64,000 nt of DNA from Sepioteuthis lessoniana (GCA_963585895.1 OY757913.1:108050599-108114598); one strand, 5' to 3'. Positions 9,762-20,343 are shown, counted from the stretch's first letter. Numbers and translations are program-made. Notes: a model not told the origin generated them from the letters alone.

Positions 9762-9770
<9 letters not shown>
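9475..9770 (+). pseudogene. L2 LINE 3' end with (ATA)n tail
   Basis: The frame 9494-9688 encodes the last part of the L2 polyprotein: MKITMIPIVLDTLGTISIGL, ..ELEELEIGRRAEIIQITALL, KTARVLGRVLETRGDFRSLR. The segment recurs at 37268-38250, 48195-48478, 52560-52780, 53066-53950, 58090-58705 and 61800-62060. An (ATA)n tail starts at 9735. It is 5'-truncated, with no RT or endonuclease motif. The function of this C-terminal segment is unknown to me. Confidence 0.8.
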
Positions 9771-9792
<22 letters not shown>

Positions 9793-9826
9793 AAGAAGAA
9801 GAAGAAGAAGAAGAAGAAGAAGAAGA
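9735..9826. repeat. (ATA)n-(AGA)n microsatellite
   Basis: ATA repeats pass into AAG repeats. The first part is the L2 poly-AAT-type tail, and the AAG expansion is secondary. Confidence 0.95.
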
Positions 9827-9833
9827 GAACGTC

Positions 9834-9891
9834 TCGCATGTTGAACCACACTGAAGAATTATGATACAACGAAACAATCTGTCTATGGATG

Positions 9892-9927
<36 letters not shown>
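9834..9927 (+). mobile_element. S4 SINE-like element, 3' part with (TA)n
   Basis: CCACACTGAAGAATTATGAT and CAATCTGTCTATGGATGAC match 2326-2371 and end in a (TA)n tail at 9894-9927. The head is absent. Confidence 0.6.
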
Positions 9928-9929
<2 letters not shown>

Positions 9930-9930
<1 letters not shown>

Positions 9931-10435
9931 TGGTCATATAACTACCACGCTTTCGTTTGAAATAACAACTTCTTACAATACTGCGACAAAAACCCACATC
10001 TATGAAAAAGTAAATGGAGGTCTACCTTGTTCCAAATCACATTCTAAAATTAAATCGCGCCGGTATTCATTTTCGGTCCTATACAAGTTCCCTGTTAAAT
10101 TTTAGACGTCAGCCATTTTGTTCACTCTTACATGGTGACTTCAGAAGCACAGCTTTCACTTATGAGTTCGCTTTAGAACGACCGGGTTACTTTTATCATT
10201 ATTATACGTCTTAATGGCAAAACTGTAGAAATCATACAAAGAATCAACGATGGGAAACATTCGCAGGTGGTGTTTATTTGTCTTCTCTTCTCAGAAAGTT
10301 TATTTTACTGACAAGATAAAGAGGTTTATGTGCGGTTTTTTCAACTGTTTGAATGTTTACAAACATATCAACCACATTGACACAAGAAGAGAGAAAGAAC
10401 ATTTTAAAAAATGTGTTTGTAGATTCAATGGGTAT
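9930..10435. other. No recognised feature
   Basis: Low-complexity AT-rich sequence with short open frames on both strands (10014-10214, 10250-10468). Neither has recognisable motifs. Confidence 0.4.
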
Positions 10436-11155
10436 TTTTTGTGTGTTTGGTTTGGTTTTATGGCATAACAAACATTGTAGGTTATCTAAAGCCAAATCCA
10501 CTTAATATATATTTTAAATATATATGATTTCATTTGGTTTGGTTTTATGGCATAACAAACATTGTAGGTTATTCAATACCAAATACTCTTTATACATATA
10601 TATCAAATACATATGACTTGGTTTGGTCAGGTTTTAATGCATATCAACCACTGAATGTTATCTAATGCCAAATCCACCTTATACATATATATTAAATATA
10701 TATGATTTGGTTTGGTTGGGTTGGGTTTTATGGCCTATCAACGATTGTAGGTTATTTAATGACAAATCCTCTTGATACATATATATTAATTATAAATGAT
10801 TTGGTTTGGTTTGGATTTTATGGCATATCAACCATTGTAGATTATCTAATGTCAAATCCTCTTTATACATATATATTAGACATATATGATTTACTTTGGT
10901 TTGGTTTGGTTTTTAAGCATATCAACCGTTATAGGTTATTTAATGCCAAATGTTCTCTATACATATTTATTAAATACATAGGATTTTGTTTGATTTGGGT
11001 TTTATGGCATATCAACCATTGTAGATTATTCAATGCTAAACCCTCTTTATACGTATATATTTAATATATATGCCAAATATAAAGTATTTGGTTTGGTTTG
11101 GTTTTATGGCATATCGAACACTGTAGCTTATTATATACCAAATAATTTTTATACA
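10436..11155 (-). repeat. CR tail-unit array (about 8 diverged ~85-90-bp units)
   Basis: Repeated TTTTATGGCATATCAACC ... GGTTATTTAATGCCAAATCC, then ATACATATATATTAAATATA. Units differ at many positions, in contrast to the array at 42679-45960. The frame 10702-11064 is open only by chance through the repeat. Confidence 0.85.
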
Positions 11156-11562
11156 AATAAACGGTTCTATTTCAAACAATTCAGTTTAGCATAAGTACAC
11201 AGTTTGATTGTCAAAAATATTTCTATTTCAATCTATTCAGTTTGATCAAAAAGTTCTATTTCAAAGCAGTTGAATTTATTATAAGTATAGTTTTTTGTTT
11301 AGACACAGTTAAATGTCAAAACAGTTTCGTTTTATTTGACCCATAGATACGACACTATCAGGTACTACCACTCGGTGTGGAGTTGATTAGGGAGCGATGG
11401 TAATAACGGGGTACTTGGCATTCCCCAGAGCTTCAGCACTACTGAAGCCTCATCATCAGATTGTTTAGTGTCATATACATGACATTCGTTGGAGGAGTCT
11501 TATCCCTCTGCAGAGATGCTCTTGGTGCATTCTACAGTCCCAGCCGACTGAGCCGCAGATGC
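11156..11562 (-). mobile_element. CR middle zone and head
   Basis: Continues the preceding array: CGGTTCTATTTCAAACAATT blocks, then the antisense head with GACCCATAGATACGACAC, CACTCGGTGTGGAGTTGAT, CATCAGATTGTTTAGTGTCA and a CTACAGTCCCAGCCGACTG end. Together with 10436-11155 it is one of the most complete CR copies. Confidence 0.75.
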
Positions 11563-11600
11563 CCTGGTCGTAAATTTGGTTGTATAATGACAGTTTTATG

Positions 11601-11601
<1 letters not shown>

Positions 11602-11680
<79 letters not shown>
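11602..11680. repeat. (TA)n(TG)n microsatellite
   Basis: TA repeats from 11604 to 11652 pass into TG repeats to 11680. Confidence 0.95.
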
Positions 11681-11880
11681 CTTTCTTTAATTGTATATTA
11701 ACCTTCGTGAATTATCTGATGCTAGAGCCATTCTTGTTGAAAAACAACAGTGATCCTCTCTCACTCTCTGCTATACATTATAGAAACGATACCACTCAAT
11801 CCCTTACTCCTGACGTGGGGGGATCTGCAAATTTATGTACCATATTCGCAATGAACGGTATGTGTGAAATTGACATATAA

Positions 11881-12235
11881 TGTTCATAACGATAAAACAT
11901 AGAAAGAACATAGGAATCTCGGAATTCGAAAACACGTAACGACTTCTTGTTCGGATACGAAACCTTTTTATTAACTTTGAATTAAAGGTTTCGACGTAAG
12001 GAGAAGAGACACAATCTTCTATGCTGTCTTATTTATTTGACCCCCAACTCGAGCGCCCCCCCCCATAGGGTGCACATTCGCCTCGCGCCTGCGAGCTCCA
12101 AAATCGATCCTTCTCGTTTGGTGTCTAGTACTCGACTCTTATTTTCTTCAAATTCTCACACAAACTTCCACTTGCTTCCGGTGCGTGACGTCCCCCGCAC
12201 CTGGTCACCCAGTATCGTCTCGGACTGTTATGACA
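11881..12235 (-). mobile_element. LTR-D, solo-LTR-like element
   Basis: On the minus strand it starts TGTCATAACAG and ends GTTATGAACA, that is TG...CA termini. It carries GACGTCACGCACCGGAAG (12175-12192 reverse), an AATAAA signal at 11967-11972 and a related copy at 14245-14596 on the plus strand. This is consistent with U3-R-U5 of an LTR retrotransposon. No internal coding region is adjacent and no convincing 5-bp target duplication is visible. An open frame at 12037-12240 crosses it by chance. Confidence 0.55.
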
Positions 12236-12379
12236 TCTGAGTGACACCCCCATCCGCCCGCGCGCACCCGCGTTAACACCTGCTTCAATGTTACACCCAA
12301 CCAACCCATGTGCTGAGCCTAACTAAACTCAAAGGCATGAACCAAAATCCCTCGGCTATTTTATAACATTTACATAATC

Positions 12380-12912
12380 CAAAGAAATGATTTGTCACTT
12401 TATAGATAATATAAAGGAATTTGCAAAAAATGATAAAGAATTGAAGACTCTCATACAAACACTAAGAAGATACAACCAGGATATAGGAATGGAATTTGGC
12501 ATTGACAAATGTGCCATGCTGATAATGAAAAGCGGGAAAAGAGAATCATCCGAAGCAATAGAAACACCGTATAAAGAATACATAAGGAAGTTTGGAAAAA
12601 AGGAAAATTACAAGTAATTGGGAATATTAGAAGCAGATACTATCAAACAAGTGGATACGAAGGAAAAAATAAGAAAAGAGTACATGAGATGGACGAGAAA
12701 ACTTTTGGAAACCAAACTCTTCAGCAGAAATCTAACCAAAGAGATAAATATATCGGCAGTTCTTTTGAAAGGTACTCAAAAATACTCTTGAAATGGACAA
12801 TGGAGGAACTCAGACAAATGGAGCAAAGTACAAGAAAACTGATGACGATGCACAAGACATTCCATTTGAGAGATGACATTGAAATTTTCTCTCGACAGTG
12901 ATCCTCTCTCAC
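12380..12912 (+). pseudogene. L2 LINE reverse-transcriptase fragment
   Basis: Encodes the part of L2 from the catalytic palm onward: FIDNIKEFAKNDKELKTLIQ, YNQDIGMEFGIDKCAMLIMK, then, after shifts and stops, LGILEADTIKQVDTKEKI, ..RKLLETKLFSRNLTKEI and MEELRQMEQSTRKLMTMHK. The canonical YxDD is FIDN here, so the catalytic pair is lost. Open pieces are 12387-12617 and 12689-12901. It is homologous to 60593-61100. Dead relic. Confidence 0.8.
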
Positions 12913-12919
12913 AGCCGGG

Positions 12920-13160
12920 GATGGGGTTCCTACTTTTTCAAAGAGTGAAGGTTAAAGCGTGACTGAAGTTCTGATTCCCATACTTCGAAGCCGCCACGGG
13001 GACTCCAATATTTATACAGTATATATATATATATATATATATGAGTGTGTGTGTGAGTGTGTGTGTTGTAGATCCCCCTTCGTGAACGACTATCACTGTC
13101 CAACAACACTTCAGTTATAAAAATGGGATCGCTAAATTGGTTATTCAGGTGATTTATACA
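12920..13160. other. No recognised feature, with (TA)n-(GT)n at 13018-13065
   Basis: Short unassigned sequence containing one microsatellite. Confidence 0.5.
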
Positions 13161-13166
13161 TATAGA

Positions 13167-13335
13167 TCCGGGATGGGCAAACTGCAGCCCGCGAAAGCCT
13201 CTGAAAAATTTAAAAAAATAAACACTTGCACTTGAATCGAGACTAAACTCTTTTGATTTTAAAAGATGCGGCCCTTTGATATTTCATAATCCAGTGATGC
13301 AGCCCACCAAACAAAAACTTTGTTCACTCCTGACA
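13167..13335. mobile_element. hAT-like MITE
   Basis: The left end CGGGATGGGCAAACTGCAG and the right end TTTGTTCACTCCTG are imperfect inverted repeats of the CAGGGGTGGGCAAAC type common in hAT transposons. Inside, GCAGCCCGCGAAAGC and GATGCGGCCC are typical of such elements. Flanks TATAGATC and CATAGATA resemble a decayed 8-bp duplication. Confidence 0.6.
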
Positions 13336-13374
13336 TAGATAAATCGATAGAAATTTACGATGCTTTTTGCTTAG

Positions 13375-13482
13375 ATGTAGCACAAGTCCGCGTGAATGGG
13401 GCACCCAATGAAACTCAAACTCACTTGTGAAACTTTGCAAGTCTAGATTACTAACCATTACACTACCCAAAGAGCTCTAGAT
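13375..13482 (-). mobile_element. S6 tRNA-headed SINE, head part
   Basis: On the minus strand it shows a TAGTGTAATGG box A (reverse of CCATTACACTA, 13450-13460) and a box B-like region near 13415. It is homologous to 38540-38640. Confidence 0.6.
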
Positions 13483-13489
13483 TGATAGA

Positions 13490-13513
13490 TAAGAAAGCTG
13501 ATGAACGAATTTT

Positions 13514-13544
<31 letters not shown>

Positions 13545-14240
13545 GAAATTATATATATTGTGACGTGGTATGCCACCGAGAGAGGAAAAGTAAGATCAAT
13601 TTCCCCTACCCTTCTGTGTTTGAACTAACAACCCCCAAAGACTGACCGCTAAAGCAGTCAGAATGAAGGTCAAAAGTTACCAGCACTCCATGACCTATAA
13701 TCGGTTGGACAAAGAAGGGGAATGTAGGTCACTCTAGTAGCATGACCGGAGGAAATAGAGGAAGAAGAAAGAGCCAAATGATTGGCCAGATCCTTGAGCG
13801 CCAAAATGATACCTTTTCGTCAGAGGAAATTTGGAAAATAATCTTTAGTTTGAGGACAGATGTCGACGGATAAAGACGTCGGTTTACAGCCCGCTCCGGG
13901 AAAGAATCTCCCGTAAAAAGCATGGAACAGAATCTTCGGACAGTAGTCAGCAGAAAGACTGACCCAGCCGATTCTAGGGGGATGTCCCTCGTCCATTAGG
14001 GAAAGGAACCTGAGAAGTAATCCCCATCAAAGATAAGTACAAATTAAACTGTTTTTCCTCCTAACCTTCCCAAATATTGAAATTATATGTACTCAGAAAA
14101 AAGAAACAGAGAAACAGAAAGGATTCTGTTTCATAAACCGTAAATTAGTGAGTGGACTTAGATACTTTCTCAAGTAAAAGAAAGAAAAGAAAAAAAGAAA
14201 GAAAAAAAGGAGAAAGTAAAAAAGGAGAAAGAAAAAATAA
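13490..14240. other. Unassigned stretch
   Basis: A (GATA)n run at 13514-13545 is followed by sequence with moderate GC (13560-14040) seen only once in the window, and by an A/G-rich tract at 14165-14250. No open frame with recognisable motifs. This is one of the few candidate unique segments. Confidence 0.4.
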
Positions 14241-14244
14241 AATA

Positions 14245-14596
14245 AAATATCCCAGAGAGAGGTTGACCAGTGGATGTGAATGACGTCATGCACCGGAAGC
14301 GCGCGTGCGGAGGATTTTGGAGATTTTAAAAAAGTCAGTTAGTGGAGTTGAATCCTGCCTCGGGAGAAGACGGTTGGCTTTCGTTTGCTCGCGGAGGCCT
14401 TGGGCAGGTGTCGCACGGATGGGGGTGGGCAGATGAAAAAGCCAGAATAGAAAGAATGTGTATCTCCCTCCTTATGTCGAAGAACCTTTAAACTCAAAGG
14501 TAATAAAAAGTTTCGTACCTGAACTAAGAAGTCGTAAGTGTTTTTCGTGTTTCGAGATTCCTATGTTCTTTGTATATATGTTATGAACATTATGAA
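14245..14596 (+). mobile_element. LTR-D, second copy
   Basis: Matches 11881-12235 in opposite orientation. A full CRE-type palindrome TGACGTCA lies at 14281-14288, followed by CACCGGAAG (ETS-type core) at 14291-14299. An AATAAA is at 14512-14517 and the end reads GTTATGAACA. The 5' border is eroded in A-rich sequence. The CRE plus ETS arrangement is what an LTR promoter/enhancer could use. Confidence 0.5.
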
Positions 14597-14724
14597 CAGT
14601 ATATTTACGTTTCGCATATCCGTATCTTTCTATGTTACACAGTGACAACATAAGTAAAGAAAGAAAAACCACAAAAAACTAAGAAACAGAAATGGTAAGA
14701 AAATTGAGTTTATTGTTTAATTGT

Positions 14725-15215
14725 TTGGGTTTTATGTCATATCAACCTTTTAATGCCAAATCTATTTTTATACAAATAAACAGTTCAATTTCAAACAATT
14801 CAGTTTAGCATAAGTACACCGTTTAATTGTAAAAAATATTTCTCTTTCAATCTATTCACTTTAGTCAAATATTTCTATTTCAAACAATTCAGTTTAGTAT
14901 AAGTATAGTTTTTTCTTTACACACAGTTAAAATGTTAAAACAGTTCTATTTCAAACAATTCAGTTTAGCATAAGTATGTAGTTTGTTCTATTTGACCCAT
15001 AAGTAGGACCCTATCAGTTGCAACCACAGCGGGTCAGAGTGGATCTGAGAGCGATGGCAATAAAACTGTACTCTGCATTCCCCAAACCTCTTGCATTACT
15101 GGGACGTAACCATCAGATTGTTTAGTGTCATATCCAGGACATTCGATGGGGAAAGGTCTTAACCTTCGGTAGATATGCAGTCGGTGTATTCTATTGTCCC
15201 AACCAGCTGGGGAAT
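14725..15215 (-). mobile_element. CR composite repeat, one tail unit, middle and head
   Basis: Plus order: hairpin tail (TTTTATGTCATATCAACC), four middle blocks, then the antisense head (TTTGACCCATAAGTAGGACC, CATCAGATTGTTTAGTGTCA, GTGTATTCTATTGTCC). A short copy without a tail array. Confidence 0.75.
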
Positions 15216-15234
15216 AAGTTTATTGATATTTCAA

Positions 15235-15525
15235 GTGACAAACTGACAAAATTGAACACAAGAAGACACGGACATCGCTACGAAATGGATAGCTGAATCT
15301 CTTTTAACAAAGCCATAACGACAAATTATATTTAAGCGAAAATCGATAGATACGCGACAGAAAAGTAAGTGTAGGTTATACAGAGAAAGGACTAAACTCA
15401 TTCATTTCATAATGAGCGAATGCAGAAAATTAGTACAGAAGGAGTACGAGACGAGGCACAACTGGATGAAAAGGCGACCCACAAGGAACTGTGCAAAAGA
15501 GTAAAAAGGAAATAATATATCATAA
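15235..15525 (+). pseudogene. L2 LINE zinc-knuckle region relic
   Basis: Translated pieces KCRLYRERTKLIHFIMSECR and KLVQKEYETRHNWMK correspond to the KCRLC...ET(I)NHII.ECSKL...EYK.RHDW region of L2. One knuckle Cys is replaced. No open frame of any length. Confidence 0.7.
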
Positions 15526-15850
15526 TAAGTTTTCAAAAGTATATTTCTTTTTAATTCTATAAACTACACATTTAGGATATATTTCATTAATTAAAATATT
15601 TCTCAATCCTTAAAAGGTTCAAATTAATTTGTTTAGATCTACGTCAAATACGGTACTTTTTTTTTTTAAATCCATTAAATAAAAATTCTGAATACTAATT
15701 ACATCGCTAACATTTCAAAACAGGACACTCTTAATTATCATAGAATGCAAAAAAGATTATTTTTATCATTCAGAAATAATTTTTCGAATGAGACATAATA
15801 TCACATACTATCATCGCCCTGAAGTTGGTTAAGAAAAAACGAAACATTAA
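15526..15850. other. No recognised feature
   Basis: AT-rich sequence without repeats or frames of note. Confidence 0.5.
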
Positions 15851-15869
15851 GCATCAGTACATTATATAT

Positions 15870-15871
15870 AT

Positions 15872-15902
<31 letters not shown>

Positions 15903-15938
15903 CATACATCGTCTGAATATCTTGTTTTTTCATATTAT

Positions 15939-15975
<37 letters not shown>
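15870..15975. repeat. (CA)n/(TA)n microsatellites
   Basis: CA repeats at 15873-15890, and TA repeats at 15890-15902 and 15946-15975. Confidence 0.9.
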
Positions 15976-15981
<6 letters not shown>

Positions 15982-16120
15982 CAGTGTTGGTTGTCACTAA
16001 ATCACTTTGTGAGTTTGTGTCGAATCAAGTGCAATATAATATGGAGAGTGCTCAATATCGAGGATAGAGCTATTGTATAATAATGATGAATAAATATATA
16101 TTAGATATATATATTTAATT

Positions 16121-16294
16121 CATGGAATTTAGACTGCAACCGCTGGTTTTTATGGATTTTTTTTACGAAACAACAATCATCGGACAGTTACCAAAATGAA
16201 ATCATTTTTGTTTCATTTTGTCAACTTCCTGATGATTGTTGTTTTGTAAAAAAAAAATTACATGAAACCCAGGGATCGCAGTCTAAATTCCATG
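16121..16294. mobile_element. Foldback element between TA tracts
   Basis: The left arm starts CATGGAATTTAGACTGCA and the right arm ends CAGTCTAAATTCCATG. The complementarity continues through ACAACAATCATC / GATGATTGTTGT to a centre AATGAAATCATTTTTGTTTC, so nearly the whole 174 bp folds on itself. It is flanked by TA-rich microsatellites on both sides. A MITE-like foldback is the simplest reading. Confidence 0.8.
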
Positions 16295-16727
16295 GCATTA
16301 TACATATATATAATAAATATTTATTTATTATTAATATATATACAAGCAGTATATATATATATATATATATATATATGCAAAGGATTGTACATCTCAGTTA
16401 AGAAGTTAATCCATAGGAAGCGAAAGACATTTTCTCAGTGTTGAGTTATTTTATTATATTTTCCTTTGGTTGACTTTGAAAAAATACTCTACTTTTAACA
16501 GAAATAATCTAATTTAGTTTGTTTAAGGAATATCTAAGGAAGCCAGAATGTTCAGCAATAAAATAAAAATGTTTTGCGTCTTATCTATAATTAGTTTATT
16601 TACTGCAACATAGAAAATCTAAGGTGAACGTCTTCTAAGTGTGTTGATTCCATTATTCTTACAAGGTGTAGTAGTCATATTCGCGTCACTCAAATTATCG
16701 GGATCAATGAGAATTATATTGGTTTTG

Positions 16728-16938
16728 TTAATACTACTGTATAGATTCACAATATGGACGCTAACAAAACGCAGAGAGAAAAAGTTAGATGGGAACTTCA
16801 CGAGAATGCTATGAGCTATTTAAAATAAATATTGGAAACAATACCTTTACGAAACAGCAGTTGTGCGGCCATTCCATCACAAAAACCATCCAAGTAAGAC
16901 GAGCAAGACATATGAAACACCGCTGAATAAGCAAATAG
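16728..16938 (+). pseudogene. L1 LINE C-terminus relic
   Basis: Decayed version of 3670-3870. WTLTKR-like (ATATGGACGCTAACAAAACG), KLDGNFTRML, TKTIQVRRARH. Frameshifts throughout, 5'- and 3'-truncated. Confidence 0.65.
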
Positions 16939-16939
16939 T

Positions 16940-17260
16940 GTTCTGGATATGAAACTAAACAATCCGATGGTGAGTTTCCAGTAAGGCCGGAACAATTGGG
17001 AATGCAGAATACTCCTTCATTACCATCGCTTCCAAGTCCACCCTGACCCGGAGTGGTAGCACCGGATAGGATTCTATATATGGGTCAAATAGAACTATTT
17101 GAACTTTAAACTGCGTGTAAACAAATGACTTATGTTAATTGAATTGTTTCAAATTGAACTATTTGATCATTTAATACTTAAAACCATTTAGTGTCGGCAA
17201 AAAAGAGTCCAGACTCATTTTTAAATGTTTTCTACGAAATGTGTTTATAAATCCTAATAT
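16940..17260 (-). mobile_element. CR head and middle zone
   Basis: Sense-direction head pieces AACAATCCGATGGTGAG, CACCCTGACCCGGAGTGGTA and TATATGGGTCAAATAGAAC are followed by middle blocks. It leads into the tail array at 17261. Confidence 0.7.
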
Positions 17261-17935
17261 TTAATATATACGTATGAAGAGGATTTGACATTAAATAACC
17301 TACAATGGTTGATATGCCATAAAACCAAACCAAACCAAACCAAATCATATATATCTAATATATATGTATAAAGAGGATTTGGCATTAAATAACATACAAT
17401 GGTTGCCATGACATAAAATCAAACCCAACCAAATCATATATTTTTACTAGATATGTATAAAGAGGATTTGGCATTGAATAACCTACAATGGTGGATATGC
17501 CATAAAACCAAACCAAACCAAAACAAATCATATATATCTAATATATATGTATAAAGAGGATTTGGCATTAAATAACCTAAAATGGTTTATATGCCATAAA
17601 ACCCAACCCAACCAAACCAAACCATATATATGTATAAAGAGGATTTGGCTTTAAATAACCTACAATGGTTGATATGCCATGAACCAAACCAAATCATATA
17701 TATGTATAAAGAGGATTTGGCTTTAAATAACCTACAATGGTTGATATGCCATGAACCAAACCAAACCAAATCATTTATATGTATAAAGAGGATTTGGCAT
17801 TAAATAACCTACAATAGTTGTCATGACATAAAACCAAACCAAACCAAATCATATATATTTAATATGTACGTATGAAGAGGATTTGGCATTAAATAACCTA
17901 CCATGGTTGATATGCCATAAAACCAAACTAAAATC
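17261..17935 (-). repeat. CR tail-unit array (about 8 units)
   Basis: Units of GAGGATTTGGCATTAAATAA ... GGTTGATATGCCATAAAACC followed by CAAACC runs and TATATAT spacers. Spacing varies between about 60 and 90 bp because the TA-rich spacer differs. Open frames at 17587-17769 and 17821-18075 are repeat artefacts. Confidence 0.85.
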
Positions 17936-18039
17936 ACAATTTCGCCGCTAACGACCCACTGTAAATCATTAAAAAAAAGAAAAGAAAAAATATTCTTTTC
18001 ATTAATTCTCGTAATAATTAACCAAACTTCAACTTCTGA

Positions 18040-18325
18040 TGTCTGTGTCACGGACAAGATGTGACACAAGGTCATATTTTAAGCGGAGTAAAACTGCTTT
18101 AAATTCAGGGATTTCCTTCTCTGGGGCTGGTTGTCAGACTAAGGCCAAAGAACGCAGTCTGTCCTACTATTTAGCCATAGTTTTGGGGAGAACAGTTATA
18201 TTTATGCATTTCAAGAACAATTAACATGGAGTGATTTTCAAAAAGCCTGATCCATGTTTTGAACTCCGACTGCCGATTCCGTTTCTTATCGTGATAACGG
18301 TTACACTAAGAGACCTAACCGACTG
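18040..18325 (-). mobile_element. S3 SINE
   Basis: Antisense of S3: tail GTGTCACGGACAAGATGTGA, body GGGATTTCCTTCTCTGGGGC and CTACTATTTAGCCATAG, box B reverse near 18260 (TTTGAACTCCGA) and box A region CGGTTACACTA at 18298-18308. Strongly diverged. Confidence 0.65.
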
Positions 18326-18680
18326 CAAAATATACGTTCGACTTATCTTTCCTCAGTTTCAACCAAAAATCAGGATGTATAAGAATTTTCCCAAAATTCT
18401 CCAAAGAATCACAATTTTCTCAAAACCCGACTCCGTACCCCAAAGATAGAAGGAATCATAAATATGATCTCGACTGTGATAAGAAACGACCCTAATATCT
18501 TGTAGATATATAGGACTGCACCCTTTCCACTTTTCTAACGAGGTGATAATGTCAGGACATTCTTACAAATTCCTCTGAATATATTAGAGTCTCAACAAAT
18601 ACTTTTTAAATTAATTTTCAAAATGTATTCGGAAACTAAAACTTATTTTCGCATACTTAAAATGATTTTATTCAACCCTG
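18326..18680. other. No recognised feature
   Basis: AT-rich, with no repeats shared with the rest of the window that I can see. Confidence 0.4.
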
Positions 18681-18682
18681 TT

Positions 18683-18866
18683 GGTGTTTGGTAATAAATC
18701 ATATATGTTGGTGTTTGGTAATAAATCATATATGTTGGTGTTTGGTAATAAATCATACATGTTGGTGTTTGGTAATAAATCATACATGTTGGTGTTTGGT
18801 AATAAATCATATATGTTGGTGTTTGGTAATAAATCATATATGTTGGTGTTTGGTAATAAATCATAT
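18683..18866. repeat. 27-bp minisatellite (about 7 copies)
   Basis: The unit GGTGTTTGGTAATAAATCAT plus ATATGTT recurs every 27 bases. Copies 3 and 4 carry ACAT instead of ATAT; the others are identical. As 27 is divisible by three, several frames stay open on both strands (18643-18879, 18681-18884, 18688-18930). They are unlikely to be proteins. Confidence 0.95.
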
Positions 18867-19200
18867 CAAAAAATATCAATTTAAATTGTTAAATTTCCCA
18901 CAAGAAATGATAAAATATGGGTATCTTTGATTTTGAAGAAAATTAACTTTATCGAAAGGGGTATACTTATTTATGCAAGATTATATATATCTAAATAAGT
19001 TTATATATATATATATATATATATATAAGTTTATATATATATGTATATGTATGTATATATTATTAATAAAGCATGCTCATCATCGGTGATATAGCATATA
19101 TAGATCGAAGAGCACTTTATCTGATAAACGTATTGGCGAGAAAATGACTGTCACCAAGCCACGTTGACACTGCCTATGCTATCCAATATATATATATATG

Positions 19201-19334
19201 ATAGAAATATGTGGAAAGTTGGATAAATCAAACACTTAGAACCGGTTTAGAAGGCACGATATTTCGTTCTTTTATTTCGCGCCTTCTAAACCGGTTTTAA
19301 GTGTTTGAATTATCGAATTCTCCACATATTTCTA
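19201..19334. mobile_element. Foldback element, ~55-bp arms
   Basis: ATAGAAATATGTGGA at 19201-19215 pairs with TCCACATATTTCTA at 19321-19334. AAACACTTAGAACCGGTTTA pairs with TAAACCGGTTTTAAGTGTTT. The loop of about 25 bases is ACGATATTTCGTTC... A TA run precedes it. MITE-like. Confidence 0.8.
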
Positions 19335-19392
19335 ACATATTTCTACCATATTGTCAGATTCACCACTATATATCATTTCAACATATACATAC

Positions 19393-19430
<38 letters not shown>

Positions 19431-19431
<1 letters not shown>

Positions 19432-19662
19432 CCCAAGTCCTCCACCATTAACAGGATGGGATACAAGGTCACTTTTTAAGAGGAGTAAAGCTGGTTTAAA
19501 TTTTGAATTCAGCAATCTAACCGAGGCAAAAGAACTCAGTCTAACCTATTTCCTCATGGAGAAATGAACTCATGCCTTTTTCATGGGCATAAGCATGAAG
19601 TAAAACGCTCACCGCTTCATCCTGTAGTTTGAACTCGGGTCATTAATTCCATTTCCTATGAT
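19431..19662 (-). mobile_element. S3 SINE, diverged
   Basis: Antisense S3: GATGGGATACAAGGTCACTT, TTTGAATTCAGCAATCTAAC and GTTTGAACTCGGGTCATTAA (box B reverse), then CCATTTCCTATGATG. It follows a (CATA)n-(TA)n tract. Confidence 0.65.
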
Positions 19663-19664
19663 GT

Positions 19665-20241
19665 TATATATATATATATATATATAATCTCTTTGGTTTT
19701 AATTGACTTATGTCTGTGTAGCCTGTAATGTGCGTAAAAAATTTTTTCTCTGTTTGTCAAATCTTCAACAATATCGGCTATAAATATTTTGGCCAAATAC
19801 AAGAGACGATAATTAGTCTGTATAAGATTGGGATGGGCCGACCACTTACAATAAAGCGTATATTCTTTACATAAACAAGTGTCTAGTCTATTTTTTGTAC
19901 TTTCGCCTGGCCGAAGAATTGGAAATTTGGTGAAAATAGGAATAAAAAACGTACTCAACTTGGTTAAAAGCACTCACTCACTGGTCGCATACACGCATGC
20001 GCAATACAAATTGTTCCCCCAAAAGATAATAAGGACGTATTTTATTGACAAAAATAATACCTGCCGGCAGCTGTTAGGCTCACGAGACTAGGAATCCACG
20101 TCTGAATTCACGAGAAGCAATGATCATTAGTATGAAGAACACTGGAAGTTTCCCATGCAGCAAGTATCCCATTCAAATGATGTGGATAAAGAAAGAGAGA
20201 CCGTGGATTGTTGCGGCGGAGAAGTGACCAATAGTAGCTGG

Positions 20242-20274
<33 letters not shown>

Positions 20275-20335
20275 GTGGTTGATTTTAAGGACATGTCAGC
20301 CTATCTAAGTGTATTTTAAACCTAAATTGTGTTCA
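19665..20335. other. Unassigned stretch
   Basis: TA run at 19663-19686. The minus-strand open frame 19656-19973 (105 codons) shows no motif I recognise, and its C-terminus is microsatellite. (TTGA)n lies at 20243-20272. This is a possible unique segment. Confidence 0.35.
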
Positions 20336-20343
20336 TTTTACAA

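Noticed and set aside
12037-12240. Pro/Ser-rich frame as a gene
   Set aside because: It lies wholly in the LTR-D element and is antisense to its orientation.
18643-18930. Repeat protein on either strand
   Set aside because: Open only because the 27-bp unit is a multiple of three. Several frames on both strands are open equally.
19656-19973. 105-codon minus-strand frame as a gene
   Set aside because: No motif recognised, AT-rich composition, and one end is a TA microsatellite. It is left as unassigned sequence.
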